Shown here: positions 17,532-26,340 of the stretch, piece after piece | How positions within the stretch are numbered: the stretch's first letter is position 1 | Layout: the number at the start of each line of letters is the position of its first letter | Source: Chitinophagaceae bacterium | Lineage (GTDB): Bacteria > Bacteroidota > Bacteroidia > Chitinophagales > Chitinophagaceae | NCBI GenBank assembly: GCA_017307755.1 | Contig: JAFKGQ010000004.1 | Location: 681,366 to 745,365, forward strand | Direction: 5' to 3' | Length of the DNA: 64,000 bases | Translations under genes and position numbers: made by a program | Notes under the pieces: generated by a model | What the model was told of the DNA's origin: nothing | What the model saw: the letters and a program-made list of their open reading frames with translations, nothing else | The model's database searches: none

Positions 17532-18968
17532 ATGAGGCACCTGCAAATCTTCTTCACGCTTGCTGTTGCGTGCAGCAATACGTTGGCCCAGCCCGCTGCC
17601 CAGTCATTGAGTGGTACCATACAAGGCTTTCCCAACGGACAGGTGTTTATATTGAAGTACAACAACAGCCACCTGTTTGCCTATGAGGTCATGGACAGTA
17701 CCCATACCGACAGCATGGGCTATTTCAATATGGTTCAGCCTGTCACACCCGGTATGTACCGTATCTGCCAGGGGCGCCGGGGTTGGTACAGCAGCAATCC
17801 CGGCAATACCCTGCACCTTTGGCTGGGTTTTGGGGAGGAAGTGTCCTTTCATACACTGGTAAATGATTGTACAGGCAGCGCACGGTTCAGTAAAGGATGG
17901 TACAACACCTGGTGGTTTGACAATGAGCGGGTGTTGCAACCCTATTTGCAAAGGCTGTCCATCAGTATGCAACTATTGGATATCTACCCTGGTTCCGCCA
18001 ACCATTTCTGTGCGCAGATCAGACGGGAATACCTGAAGGCGCAGCGGGAGTGCGCAGCGGCGGGGAGGCGTCTGCAAAAGCAGCAGCCGGCCAATCCCTT
18101 ATTAACCTGCCAGCAGCGTATGATAGTGCCGTTTACAGGGCGGCAGTTCAAAAAGAAGGATCGTACCCTTTTCTGGCAGCAGCATTTGCTGGACAGCGTG
18201 GATTTCTCCAACTCTCCCCTTCAGGCCTCCCACCTGTTGGGGCAGAAGTTGGAGCAGTATCTGGGGCTCTTTGGCTACCCGTACGATTTTATCAGCCGCG
18301 AGGCCATGGACAGCGGGTTGCTGGCAGCGGTGCGAGGCATCATCGAACATGCCAAAAACGGGTATTACACGCGAGACAACCCTGCCGTCCGTACTGCGTC
18401 ACTACAATTTGTCGCCGCCTGGCTGTATAGCTTTTGCGAAGACAAGGGACTGCATCACTGCCTGGCCTACACAGCAGCACAGATGACGGAGGATGTCTTT
18501 ACCAGCACCTGCAATGTGAGCCCTGGTACCCTGCAAACCCTGCAGCGGATGCAGGCTTCTCAACGACTTCAGCCGGGAATGCCGGCCCCGGAGATAAGCT
18601 TGAACGGGGCGGCGGCCAAAAGCCTGGCTGATATAAAAGCTTCTAAGACCCTGGTAGTGTTCTGGGCGAGCTGGTGCCCGCACTGCCGGCAAGAACTGCC
18701 GCTGCTCAAAAAGCTTTATGACAGCAGCGGGCATCGGGATTGGGAGGTCCTGGCCGTGAGCATCGATACGAATCAACAGGCATGGACAAATGCCGGCGCT
18801 GGCGGAGGTTTTGGATGGATCAACTATTGCGATCTTAAAGGTTGGGACAGCGGCCCGGCTAAGGACTATGGGGTGTTTGCAACGCCTCAGTTCTACCTGC
18901 TCGACAGGCAAAAACGCATCATCGCCCGACCAGGCAGTGTGGAGGAGGTGAAAAGGATGATCGACTGA
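17532..18968 (+). CDS. TlpA-like periplasmic thiol-disulfide protein
   Basis: 478 residues from ATG 17532. A signal peptide (MRHLQIFFTLAVACSNTLAQ) precedes a DUF4369-like N-terminal domain (LSGTIQGFPNGQVFILKY) and a long helical middle. The C-terminal thioredoxin domain (about 345-478) has VVFWASWCPHCRQELPLL with the active-site pair CPHC and the cis-Pro region VFATPQFYLLD. In Bacteroidota such proteins act in the periplasm on exported thiol proteins. The two upstream genes encode exported proteins, and the FISUMP protein has four Cys, so it is a plausible client. Confidence 0.88.
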   Translation: MRHLQIFFTLAVACSNTLAQPAAQSLSGTIQGFPNGQVFILKYNNSHLFAYEVMDSTHTDSMGYFNMVQPVTPGMYRICQGRRGWYSSNPGNTLHLWLGFGEEVSFHTLVNDCTGSARFSKGWYNTWWFDNERVLQPYLQRLSISMQLLDIYPGSANHFCAQIRREYLKAQRECAAAGRRLQKQQPANPLLTCQQRMIVPFTGRQFKKKDRTLFWQQHLLDSVDFSNSPLQASHLLGQKLEQYLGLFGYPYDFISREAMDSGLLAAVRGIIEHAKNGYYTRDNPAVRTASLQFVAAWLYSFCEDKGLHHCLAYTAAQMTEDVFTSTCNVSPGTLQTLQRMQASQRLQPGMPAPEISLNGAAAKSLADIKASKTLVVFWASWCPHCRQELPLLKKLYDSSGHRDWEVLAVSIDTNQQAWTNAGAGGGFGWINYCDLKGWDSGPAKDYGVFATPQFYLLDRQKRIIARPGSVEEVKRMID

Positions 18969-18979
18969 TCCAGGTGAAT

Positions 18980-19723
18980 TTATAACTTCTCCAGCCTGGA
19001 GAGGAATTCCTGCTTTTTTGTCCTGGATACCGGCAGGCTTTTTCCATTGGTCAGGCAGATCTCGCCCCCGTCGCCCTTCAAATAGCGTTCTACATACCGG
19101 ATATTGATGATGAAACTATGGTGGATGCGAAGAAAATCGCTTTCGTTCGACAGGAGTTCTTCGACTTTTTTTAGTGTCTTCGATACCAGGATAACCTTTC
19201 CACTCACCAGATGGAAGCGGGTGTAGTTATTTTCCGACTCACAGTACAGGATATCCCTGATCTCGATGACGATCATCCCGTCAAATGTCGTCAGCGCGAT
19301 CCTTTCCGTGGCTTTCCGGCTTTCTATGGATTTCAGCAAACGGGCTATCCTTTCCGATGTCGATGGTTGCTGTGCAGCCTTTGCTTTTGTCACCGCTTGG
19401 ACCAGTTCGGTCTTGTCCACCGGCTTTAGCAGATAGTCGAGTGCGCTATGCCGGATGGCCTGAATAGCATATTCATTGTAGGCGGTGGTGAATATCACCT
19501 TAAAATCATAACCCTTACAGTTTTCAAGCAGCTCGAAGCCGTTCATGCCCGGCATCTCTATGTCCAGGAAGATCAGGTGAGGCTGGAATTTCACGATGGC
19601 CTGGATAGCCGCCGTTGTGCTGGAGCATTGGGCCACCACTTCTACCTCGGGACAGTATTTGGACAGCATGATAAACAAGCCTTCCCTGCAATGCTTCTCG
19701 TCATCAATGATTAATGCCTGCAT
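18980..19723 (-). CDS. LytTR-family response regulator
   Basis: 247 residues. The receiver domain (1-120) has the acidic pair DD at 7-8, phospho-acceptor Asp54 in IFLDIEMPGMNGFELL and the conserved Lys in LLKPVDK. A LytTR DNA-binding domain (about 145-245) shows ILYCESENNYTRFHL and FLRIHHSFIINIRYVERYL. Its start overlaps the end of the upstream kinase gene by 20 bp, so the two are cotranscribed and translationally coupled. No gene targets can be named. It converges on the propeller/FISUMP/TlpA run. Confidence 0.93.
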   Translation of the reverse strand: MQALIIDDEKHCREGLFIMLSKYCPEVEVVAQCSSTTAAIQAIVKFQPHLIFLDIEMPGMNGFELLENCKGYDFKVIFTTAYNEYAIQAIRHSALDYLLKPVDKTELVQAVTKAKAAQQPSTSERIARLLKSIESRKATERIALTTFDGMIVIEIRDILYCESENNYTRFHLVSGKVILVSKTLKKVEELLSNESDFLRIHHSFIINIRYVERYLKGDGGEICLTNGKSLPVSRTKKQEFLSRLEKL

Positions 19724-22700
19724 GGGTTTTATATTGAATGGTTAGTAATACCTTCGTTCCCGACACCGTCATTGTAGTGCCGGTAATATCATTTACCGTT
19801 ACGGTAGCATTTACTTTAAATACTTCATTTAAGACGGCTAGCCTTTCAGCCGTGATCTTCATCCCATGCGACTTATGCAAGGTATTGTTCCTGCTTCCCC
19901 GCCTTGCCGCCTCTGCTCTGCCCACACCGTTGTCCGTGACCTGCATTTTTAATTCATGAGCCTCTTTCCAGATACGGATACCGATGGCTCCACCCGGCTC
20001 TTGCCGGTGCGATAAGCCATGCCATATGGCATTTTCCACGTAGGGTTGAATGATCAGGGGAGGCACCACCACCTGTGAAGGATATACGCCCGGGTCAATG
20101 TCGATGGTGTAGGTAAAGCCTTTGTCAAACCGGAGTGATTCCAGTTCGATGTACAGATGCAGTGCCTTCAGTTCATTTTCCAGCAACACCCATTCGGTTC
20201 TCGAATTATCCAGTATCAACCGCACCAACTGGGAGAATTTGCCGAGATAACCCGAGGCGTTTTCCTGCTCATTCTTTAATATGAACGTATTGATCGAGTT
20301 CAGGCTGTTGAAAATAAAATGAGGGTTCATTTGCGCTCTGAGGGTTTTCATTTCCACAACCGCTATTTTCTTTTCATAATTGAGGCGAAGTAGTTCCTTT
20401 TCCTTCCTGCGCCCATGGATCCATTTTGTCAAAGTAAAGATCCCCCCGGCTGTCAGCAAGGCGATGCAGGTATAAAACCACCAGGTATTCCAGAAAGGAG
20501 GTACAATATATATATATAGCAGGGTAGTACCCCGGGCAACAATACCATCCCTATCCGTGCATTTTACTCTGAACAGGTAATGACCGCTCCGCAATTGATT
20601 GTAGCGGGCCGTTTGATCCTTGCCGGCCGGCACCCAATCCTTATCAACACCTTCCAGCAGATAGGCATACCTGATCTTATCGGATGCGGCGAATTGTAAA
20701 GAAGAAAACTCGATACGGATATTGTTATCGGTATAAGGCAGAGTTAATGGCCGCCCGGAATTGATAAAGCTATCTGCCTTTATTTCCTTATCGAATACAT
20801 GGACACCGGTGATCGAAGGAGGTGTCGGGGGTGTTTTTTCCCTTACGCTATCCGGGTTGAACCGCATAAAGCCATTTTCCTCCGATACAAGGAAATCCCC
20901 ATCCCGGAGAGGAAAGAAAGGGACGTTCTCAAAGACAGGGTGGGAGATACCATCTGAAAGATCATAGTTTGTCACTGTGTGGGTGCTTATATTTAACCTG
21001 CAAAACCCTCCCACACATCCTGCCCATATATTATGGTGTTTATCCAGCGCAATAGTCTGCACATAGTTATTGGGCAGCCCATCCCTCGTCGATATCACAT
21101 CGAAGGTCTTTTTTTTCTTATCAAATATATCGATACCTGCCCCGGTAGCAATCAACAGTGTATCCCGGTTATAAGGGAGGATGGCCTTAATAATATTACT
21201 GCTGATCGATTGGCTGTCCTTCTCGTTGGCGAAATAAGACGCTGTAAATTCCTCCCTAATCTTATTGAATTTGAATAATCCCTGATCACTTCCCACCCAT
21301 ACCAGGCTGTCTTCATCCAGGCAAATGAAGTAGACTTTCTTCAACGGGTAGTGGGCTATGTCGGGAGGGTTATTAAAAGCCCGGCAGGCGCCGGTGCGAT
21401 GATCCACCCGGATCAATCCCTTTGTCCAATGCCCGATCCATAGATCCCCATTTTTGTCTTGCCGGATGGTGTTGATATTGCCTGCCAGATCATGAATGCT
21501 GACGTTTTCCAGCCGTTCCTGCCGGGTATTTAATTGAAGAATGGTCCCGGCCTGGTTGGGCGCCCATATCCTGCTACCCGTATTATCCCAGTAGAGGCCC
21601 CATAGTTGATCCTTTCCGCTCTGATGACCGGCAGGTTCCAGTAGGTAGTGTCTTTTTATCCGGAGATTACTGTCCAGGTGAAGGATACCACCATCGGGAC
21701 AGTAGTAAGACACAAACACATCTCCGTTGGGGTCCTGCAAAAAACCGCTCACGCTGCTGGGATAACGATTGGTACGACCCGGATCCATCTTGTGGAGGTC
21801 ATACCAGGAAAAATATTGTCTGGCGGGGTTGAAGATGTTGATACCCTTATCCGAGCCGGCCCAGATATTCTCTTCCCTGTCGATCAGTACGGGGACATTG
21901 AGCCAATCCGGGCTACTGTGCAATCCATAAGGGTTATTGTTATCTATGGATATGATGGAGAAGTCATCCTTTTCAGGATGATAGATAGCCAGGCCGGCTC
22001 CGGACAGATCAACAACGATATTACCACACGGCCCTTTGCTGATGATACCGGGAAATGCATTTATCCCGTGCATGGATGTCTTGTTCTTGTCAAAACTATA
22101 AGATTTCATGTGATGCGTCTGCCCATCGAATCTATACAACAGACTGGAAACATAAATATCCAGCCAGATATCATTATTGTCATCAACCAGGATGTCATTG
22201 ACACCTTTTTGAATATTAAATATTTCCAGGCCGGCAGGATTGTTATGTTTGTCGTAAACCCTTTTTTCTCTCACGTCATAATATTTTATACCATCTGAGG
22301 TATTATACCAAATATTTCCCTGTTTGTCATTGGCAAATGAGATGTCTTTTTTTACGCCTGCATATATGCCCAATAGTTTATTGTAATTCTCAAATTGATT
22401 GCTACGCCTGTTCAGTTTGAAAAAACCGTTCTTGGCGCTTACCCAGATATCTCCGTTGCCGTCCTCCAGGAATCTCCAGACACCTGCTATGATATTGTCT
22501 TTGTCGGGGCAATGAGCATTGAAATCATAGAACCTGCCGGTAGCCCGGTCGAAAACGTAGGGCGATTCCAGGTCGGAACCGATCCATAGACGCCCCCGGC
22601 TATCTTCAAAAATAGTGTTCAACCAATCCGTTTGCAGGGCATCCGGGTTGTGTATGTCTGCATGGTACGTGAGGAACCGGCACCCGTCATAGCGTTGTAA

Positions 22701-22847
22701 TCCACTGCGGGTGGCAATCCAAATGTATCCCTGTCTGTCCTGTAGTATGTGCGTAATTCGATCGCTGACCAAGCCGTTCTCCGTGGTCAGGTGCCGGAAT
22801 ATGAATTCTTTATCCTGGGCATCAGCATTCGCGCACAACAGAGACAC
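19704..22847 (-). CDS. Two-component sensor: propeller, Y_Y_Y and LytS-type histidine kinase
   Basis: At least 1047 residues. Two periplasmic propellers made of Reg_prop repeats (LVSDRITHILQDRQGYIWIA, NGDIWVSAKNGFFKLNR, ENIWAGSDKGINIFN, NGDLWIGHWTKGLIRVD) lead into a Y_Y_Y domain (IRIEFSSLQFAA, YAYLLEGVDKDWVPAGKDQ), one membrane helix (TWWFYTCIALLTAGGIFTL), and a LytS-type kinase core with AQMNPHFIFNSLNSINTFIL (phospho-His in NPHFIFN) and an HATPase N-box. Family members sense oligosaccharides or other envelope ligands. GTG 22847 gives only MSLLCANADAQ as signal. The frame continues upstream through KRLYILVCV to a TGA at 22901-22899 preceded by ATG, so the true start is unclear. Confidence 0.9.
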   Translation of the reverse strand: MSLLCANADAQDKEFIFRHLTTENGLVSDRITHILQDRQGYIWIATRSGLQRYDGCRFLTYHADIHNPDALQTDWLNTIFEDSRGRLWIGSDLESPYVFDRATGRFYDFNAHCPDKDNIIAGVWRFLEDGNGDIWVSAKNGFFKLNRRSNQFENYNKLLGIYAGVKKDISFANDKQGNIWYNTSDGIKYYDVREKRVYDKHNNPAGLEIFNIQKGVNDILVDDNNDIWLDIYVSSLLYRFDGQTHHMKSYSFDKNKTSMHGINAFPGIISKGPCGNIVVDLSGAGLAIYHPEKDDFSIISIDNNNPYGLHSSPDWLNVPVLIDREENIWAGSDKGINIFNPARQYFSWYDLHKMDPGRTNRYPSSVSGFLQDPNGDVFVSYYCPDGGILHLDSNLRIKRHYLLEPAGHQSGKDQLWGLYWDNTGSRIWAPNQAGTILQLNTRQERLENVSIHDLAGNINTIRQDKNGDLWIGHWTKGLIRVDHRTGACRAFNNPPDIAHYPLKKVYFICLDEDSLVWVGSDQGLFKFNKIREEFTASYFANEKDSQSISSNIIKAILPYNRDTLLIATGAGIDIFDKKKKTFDVISTRDGLPNNYVQTIALDKHHNIWAGCVGGFCRLNISTHTVTNYDLSDGISHPVFENVPFFPLRDGDFLVSEENGFMRFNPDSVREKTPPTPPSITGVHVFDKEIKADSFINSGRPLTLPYTDNNIRIEFSSLQFAASDKIRYAYLLEGVDKDWVPAGKDQTARYNQLRSGHYLFRVKCTDRDGIVARGTTLLYIYIVPPFWNTWWFYTCIALLTAGGIFTLTKWIHGRRKEKELLRLNYEKKIAVVEMKTLRAQMNPHFIFNSLNSINTFILKNEQENASGYLGKFSQLVRLILDNSRTEWVLLENELKALHLYIELESLRFDKGFTYTIDIDPGVYPSQVVVPPLIIQPYVENAIWHGLSHRQEPGGAIGIRIWKEAHELKMQVTDNGVGRAEAARRGSRNNTLHKSHGMKITAERLAVLNEVFKVNATVTVNDITGTTMTVSGTKVLLTIQYKTHAGINH

Positions 22848-23154
22848 ACAGACGAGAATGTACAGACGTTTGGTGATATGGGTTAAAAATACTTCCAGTC
22901 ACATGATTTTCGGGATTAAGGTACTATATGTTGGTTGATTACTAATGAGAGAAAATACCTGATTAGGCAGAGGGGTTAAAATGATGGTAACAGGAGGAAA
23001 TGGATGAGAATTTGCCATAGGGGTCTACGACACGACTTGCCTGTATTGTAAAATACCCTGCCAGGATCGCATTTTACTCAATGGTTCCCACCGGCGACTA
23101 AAACCGGACCCTGACTTTGGGGTAACGCCTGTTATTTTGCGGGAATTCTCCAAT
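22848..23154. other. Divergent intergenic region
   Basis: 307 bp between the kinase start and the T9SS cargo start. The first 50 bp extend the kinase frame upstream of its GTG (see the kinase entry). Near-consensus TTTTG-type boxes occur around 23133-23139, but none fits the TTG-N20-TAnnTTTG spacing exactly. Nothing else was recognised. Confidence 0.5.
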
Positions 23155-24504
23155 ATGAAATATATTATACTCCTGCTATTGCCACTCTGCGCCCGGTCAC
23201 AGGGAATCACCATTACTCCCGGTGCCAGTCTGGTGCTGACCGGCAATGATACCCTTACCATTCAGAATGGGGGGCTGATCAATAACGGCAGTTTTTCTGC
23301 CGGGAATGGTGCTGTCCTGTTCACCGGAACCACCGCAACGGCCAATTCCTTTATAGGAGGGGCGGGACCCATGATGTTTTATCATTTAACCATCAATAAA
23401 ACTTCGAATGATGTCGTACTGAACAGCGATATCATTGTGAATGGCAATCTCACCATGATGGCCGGGAATCTGCAGTTGAATAACTATGTAGTTGATCTGG
23501 GCAGCGGGGCAGGAGCAATCGTTGGGGAAAATATCAATGCCAGGATCACCGGGCTGAGGGGTGGCACTATCAATAAGACTGTCCTGCTGAACGCTCCCGC
23601 AGCCGTCAATCCCGGTAATATCGGCGTGGAGATAACCAGCGCGGCTAATCTGGGTTCTACGCTTATTAAAAGAGGTCATGTACAGCAGACCACTCCCGGC
23701 GGCGGATTGAGTATCGACAGGTATTTTGATATTGTGCCCACAAATAACAGCGCCCTGAATGCTACCCTTAAATTTTACTATTTTGACAATGAGCTAGCCG
23801 GCAGGAATAAACCCGAGCTGACCCAATGGGAGAGCGCTGATACGGGAGCGCATTGGGCTTTCCTGGGAATGAACCAGCTTGATAATGCCAACGACTGGGT
23901 ACTAAAAAATTCCATTGCCGTGTTTGACAGGGTGACCCTGGCCAGCGATATCAACAATCCCTTACCGATACAGCTTTTATCTTTCACCGGGATATTGAAG
24001 GACGGCATGACCCTGTTGAACTGGAGTACAGCCTATGAATACAATAATGATCATTTTGAGCTGGAGCGTTCGCCGGACGGGCGGCAGTTTACCTGGCTGG
24101 CAAGTATCAACAGCCATGGGAATAGCAATGCTCAACAATACTATGAGTACACCGACACTCATCCTTTTGACGGATATACCTATTACCGGCTAAAACAGGT
24201 GGACATCGATGGAGCTTCCAGGTACTCGCCTGTAGTGTCCGTTCAGAACAGTACGGGCTTTTCCTATTCCATTTTCCCCAACCCTGCGACGGACAAGTTT
24301 GTACTTCTGATCCACGTCACCGACGTGGTCGATGGACACCTGGAGCTGGTGGATGTTTCCGGGAAGATCGCATCGGTCAAAGCAGTTCATCTTGTCCCGG
24401 GCAGCAATACTTGTGAGTGGGATATTTCCCGGCTGGCACATGGTCTTTACTTCCTGCGTGCGCAGAATATAGCGATCCCGGTTGTAGAGATCAGTAAGCT
24501 ATAG
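23155..24504 (+). CDS. Exported protein with T9SS type A sorting domain
   Basis: 449 residues from ATG 23155; a TTG at 23137 is in frame but less likely. A signal peptide (MKYIILLLLPLCARSQG) precedes a repetitive beta-rich region (GASLVLTGNDTLTIQNGG, MFYHLTINKTSNDV) resembling autotransporter-like helices, then a fibronectin-like module (LLNWSTAYEYNNDHFELERS) common in T9SS cargo. The C-terminal sorting domain (FSYSIFPNPATDKFVLLIH to GLYFLRAQN) targets export across the outer membrane by the type IX system. Cargo function is probably adhesion or matrix; no catalytic motif is seen. Confidence 0.88.
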   Translation: MKYIILLLLPLCARSQGITITPGASLVLTGNDTLTIQNGGLINNGSFSAGNGAVLFTGTTATANSFIGGAGPMMFYHLTINKTSNDVVLNSDIIVNGNLTMMAGNLQLNNYVVDLGSGAGAIVGENINARITGLRGGTINKTVLLNAPAAVNPGNIGVEITSAANLGSTLIKRGHVQQTTPGGGLSIDRYFDIVPTNNSALNATLKFYYFDNELAGRNKPELTQWESADTGAHWAFLGMNQLDNANDWVLKNSIAVFDRVTLASDINNPLPIQLLSFTGILKDGMTLLNWSTAYEYNNDHFELERSPDGRQFTWLASINSHGNSNAQQYYEYTDTHPFDGYTYYRLKQVDIDGASRYSPVVSVQNSTGFSYSIFPNPATDKFVLLIHVTDVVDGHLELVDVSGKIASVKAVHLVPGSNTCEWDISRLAHGLYFLRAQNIAIPVVEISKL

Positions 24505-24563
24505 CTATGCGTTTTTCGGAAGATTTGGGAAGGTAAGGGAGGGATGTTTTGGTCTTGATTCTA

Positions 24564-24662
24564 TTTAACATAATGTTAATTATAAGACAAGTTTTAAAAA
24601 ATATTTGATTGCCGTTATAAAGGAAGTTTAAAACCCGTCTTATAATTAGACGTTATGCTAAA
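24564..24662. repeat. 99-bp imperfect inverted repeat (cassette-site- or MITE-like)
   Basis: Left arm 24564-24598 reads TTTAACATAATG-tta-ATTATAAGAC-aa-GTTTTAAA. Right arm 24627-24662 reads TTTAAAAC-cc-GTCTTATAAT-taga-CGTTATGCTAAA. The arms pair over nearly all of their length with two small internal loops and two G-T pairs; the centre is 28 bp. The size and box-spacer-box layout recall integron attC sites or a small non-autonomous element, but the attC consensus fits only loosely. A half copy occurs at 25742-25772. Confidence 0.65.
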
Positions 24663-24747
24663 CAGCCGCACAAGAAATCCACGCACGGGATCAGGAGAAA
24701 ATATTTAGTCCAGGCTTCCTTTTAACTCGCTGAAAACTAAAAAGCCT

Positions 24748-25098
24748 ATGGACAAAAGGACGTATGTATTTAGATGGATTGTTTGGTTTCCAGCCTCCCT
24801 TCTTACCGTATTTCTTTCCGTATATGTTGTAGGCATCCCCTTCGGCGTCTTGTTCAATACAGAGGTAGGTATGTTACTGGGGTTTATGGCCGGCTCCTTT
24901 CTAGCTATGTGGGTAAGCATTAAAATAGTCCCCGACCGGAAAAAGACCGTGGCCATTATAAACATCTCCCTATTAGCCGCTTACTTGATCTATGAGATAA
25001 TTATGAGAATAACCGGAGTACATGAATTACCCTTGATTATGGCTGAAGGAGGTTTTCTAAGCGGATTTGTGGGATTGTGTATGTTCTATCCAAAATAG
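24748..25098 (+). CDS. Small membrane protein
   Basis: 116 residues, with three or four membrane helices (WIVWFPASLLTVFLSVYVVG, MLLGFMAGSFLAMWVSIKIV, VAIINISLLAAYLIYEIIM) and a short basic N-terminus MDKRTYVFR. I recognise no family. The coding is more AT-rich than that of flanking genes. It lies inside the interval bracketed by the repeat at 24564 and its half copy at 25742 and is followed 35 bp later by another small membrane-anchored gene. Confidence 0.6.
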   Translation: MDKRTYVFRWIVWFPASLLTVFLSVYVVGIPFGVLFNTEVGMLLGFMAGSFLAMWVSIKIVPDRKKTVAIINISLLAAYLIYEIIMRITGVHELPLIMAEGGFLSGFVGLCMFYPK

Positions 25099-25133
25099 AG
25101 GTAAATTAGGTATCCTCACTAAACCCTTTTCAT

Positions 25134-25601
25134 ATGAATACCCCATACACCCCTTCATCCGAAGAAACAGCAGTAGAAAAAGCAAGATTGATTGTGATGG
25201 TTCAACCCGAGCTAAAAGAACATGGTCTTGTCGATCTTACTGCTTTTATAGAAAAGCATTCGAAAGATGGATTTAAACACTCCGGCTTCGTCAGGAGTGT
25301 TGCATATAAAGCAGAAGAATTAGGATTTGCTGAAGTTATACCACAGAAAGAATGGACCGTATTCTTCATTAAGAGAACTATCTTTTCCAAAAGGCATCCT
25401 TACAAGTATGCTTTTATATTAGGCGCTATTGGCCTATTATTCTCCGTAGTAGCGGGAGTAACAATCGCAGTAACACAGCAGTTAATAAAAGAACTATGGG
25501 TGCCATCAAATATACAATCAACACGCAAAACAGACCATAGGGTATATGATTCCGTAACCAATTCTCCATCCTATCCCCCCAATCCTCAAAAGAATCCTTA
25601 A
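25134..25601 (+). CDS. Small protein with one membrane helix
   Basis: 155 residues. The N-terminal half is soluble and predicted helical (ETAVEKARLIVMVQPELKEH, KHSGFVRSVAYKAEELGFAE), possibly a small winged-helix-like fold. One membrane helix follows (YAFILGAIGLLFSVVAGVTI) and the tail is Ser/Pro/Asn-rich (NSPSYPPNPQKNP). No known family was recognised. It pairs with the membrane protein upstream, and both are AT-rich relative to their surroundings, which suggests they arrived together. Confidence 0.6.
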   Translation: MNTPYTPSSEETAVEKARLIVMVQPELKEHGLVDLTAFIEKHSKDGFKHSGFVRSVAYKAEELGFAEVIPQKEWTVFFIKRTIFSKRHPYKYAFILGAIGLLFSVVAGVTIAVTQQLIKELWVPSNIQSTRKTDHRVYDSVTNSPSYPPNPQKNP

Positions 25602-25695
25602 AACTTCTCATTCATAGGGCCCTCCTTTTCAAAACCGCTCCGGCCTCTCAAAATATTTTCTCCTGCCCCTTGGCTATGCTTTTCCAACGCTGCGC

Positions 25696-25730
25696 GGTGT
25701 TTTCGTGAGAACAATTTACGAAAAGCACCT
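25696..25730. terminator. Stem-loop after the small-gene pair
   Basis: GGTG-t-TTTCGT / ACGAAAAgCACC with an 11-nt loop lies about 100 bp after the stop at 25601. It has a bulge and no T-run, so it is only a possible weak terminator. Confidence 0.3.
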
Positions 25731-25741
25731 GCCAAGCTATT

Positions 25742-25772
25742 TAACATAACGCTAGTATACATTATAAGACAA
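25742..25772. repeat. Half copy of the 24564 repeat
   Basis: TTTAACATAACG-ctagtatac-ATTATAAGAC repeats boxes 1 and 2 of the left arm at 24564-24588 in the same orientation, with a longer spacer. Box 3 and the right arm are missing; the sequence runs straight into the terminator of the next, opposite gene. Together with 24564-24662 it brackets the two small genes. Confidence 0.55.
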
Positions 25773-25799
25773 AAAAATCCCGGGTTTTGCGCCCGGGAT
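25771..25799 (-). terminator. Intrinsic terminator of the minus-strand PAS-like gene
   Basis: Read on the minus strand, ATCCCGGG-CGCAAAA-CCCGGGAT is followed by seven T. It is a perfect 8-bp GC-rich stem placed 39 bp beyond the stop of the gene at 25838-26155. Confidence 0.85.
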
Positions 25800-25837
25800 C
25801 GAAGGTCAAACCAGTCTAAATCGGTGTTATTTCGCTA

Positions 25838-26155
25838 CTACTCAGGATCTTTTCCTATCAGCACAAAACGGGCGGTGGAAAAAATATTACCCGGTTTAGG
25901 CTCGATCGTCCATTCGACCACCGGTCCAGCGAGATTGCCTCTGGGACTAAAAAAAGTCCGGAAGCTCCTCGTCTGTCGGGTCCTGGAAATCTCTTGTAAA
26001 ATATATCGAAGGTCTTTTTTGCAATTTTCTCCAATCAGCCAGCTAAAATGAAGTCCTGTCATATCCTTCACCGGGAACCTTTCAGGGTCTGCATCCACCA
26101 CTTTAAAGGAAAGAATGGTTCCTTTCTTATTCAGGACCAGGGAATATCGGGTCAT
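25838..26155 (-). CDS. Small single-domain protein, possibly PAS-like
   Basis: 105 residues starting MTRYSLVLNKKGTILSFKVV. The pattern of N-terminal strands, a middle helix pair (KKDLRYILQEISRT) and C-terminal strands (GPVVEWTIEPKPG, ARFVLIG) resembles a lone PAS domain with no effector attached. The similarity is by pattern only. A strong own terminator and isolation between opposite-strand genes support a real, separately transcribed gene. Confidence 0.55.
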   Translation of the reverse strand: MTRYSLVLNKKGTILSFKVVDADPERFPVKDMTGLHFSWLIGENCKKDLRYILQEISRTRQTRSFRTFFSPRGNLAGPVVEWTIEPKPGNIFSTARFVLIGKDPE

Positions 26156-26340
26156 GATATCGGGATTTTTGTATTCTTTATTGCGACTAATGTGCCAATG
26201 TTTAAGTGATTAAAAATCAATAAAATAGTTTTTGAGGATAATAAACGAATTCTATTTCGGGGACTTTATTCCCGATTTTGGAATTCAAAGTTCCCAAAAA
26301 GCCAGGTGAAAAATCCGTCATTCTTCCGATCTTGTCAGCC

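Noticed and set aside
24564..24662. Calling the inverted repeat a true integron attC site
   Set aside because: The right end GTTATGC and left end ATTTAAC fit the core-site consensus only in part, and no integrase or second full site is present.
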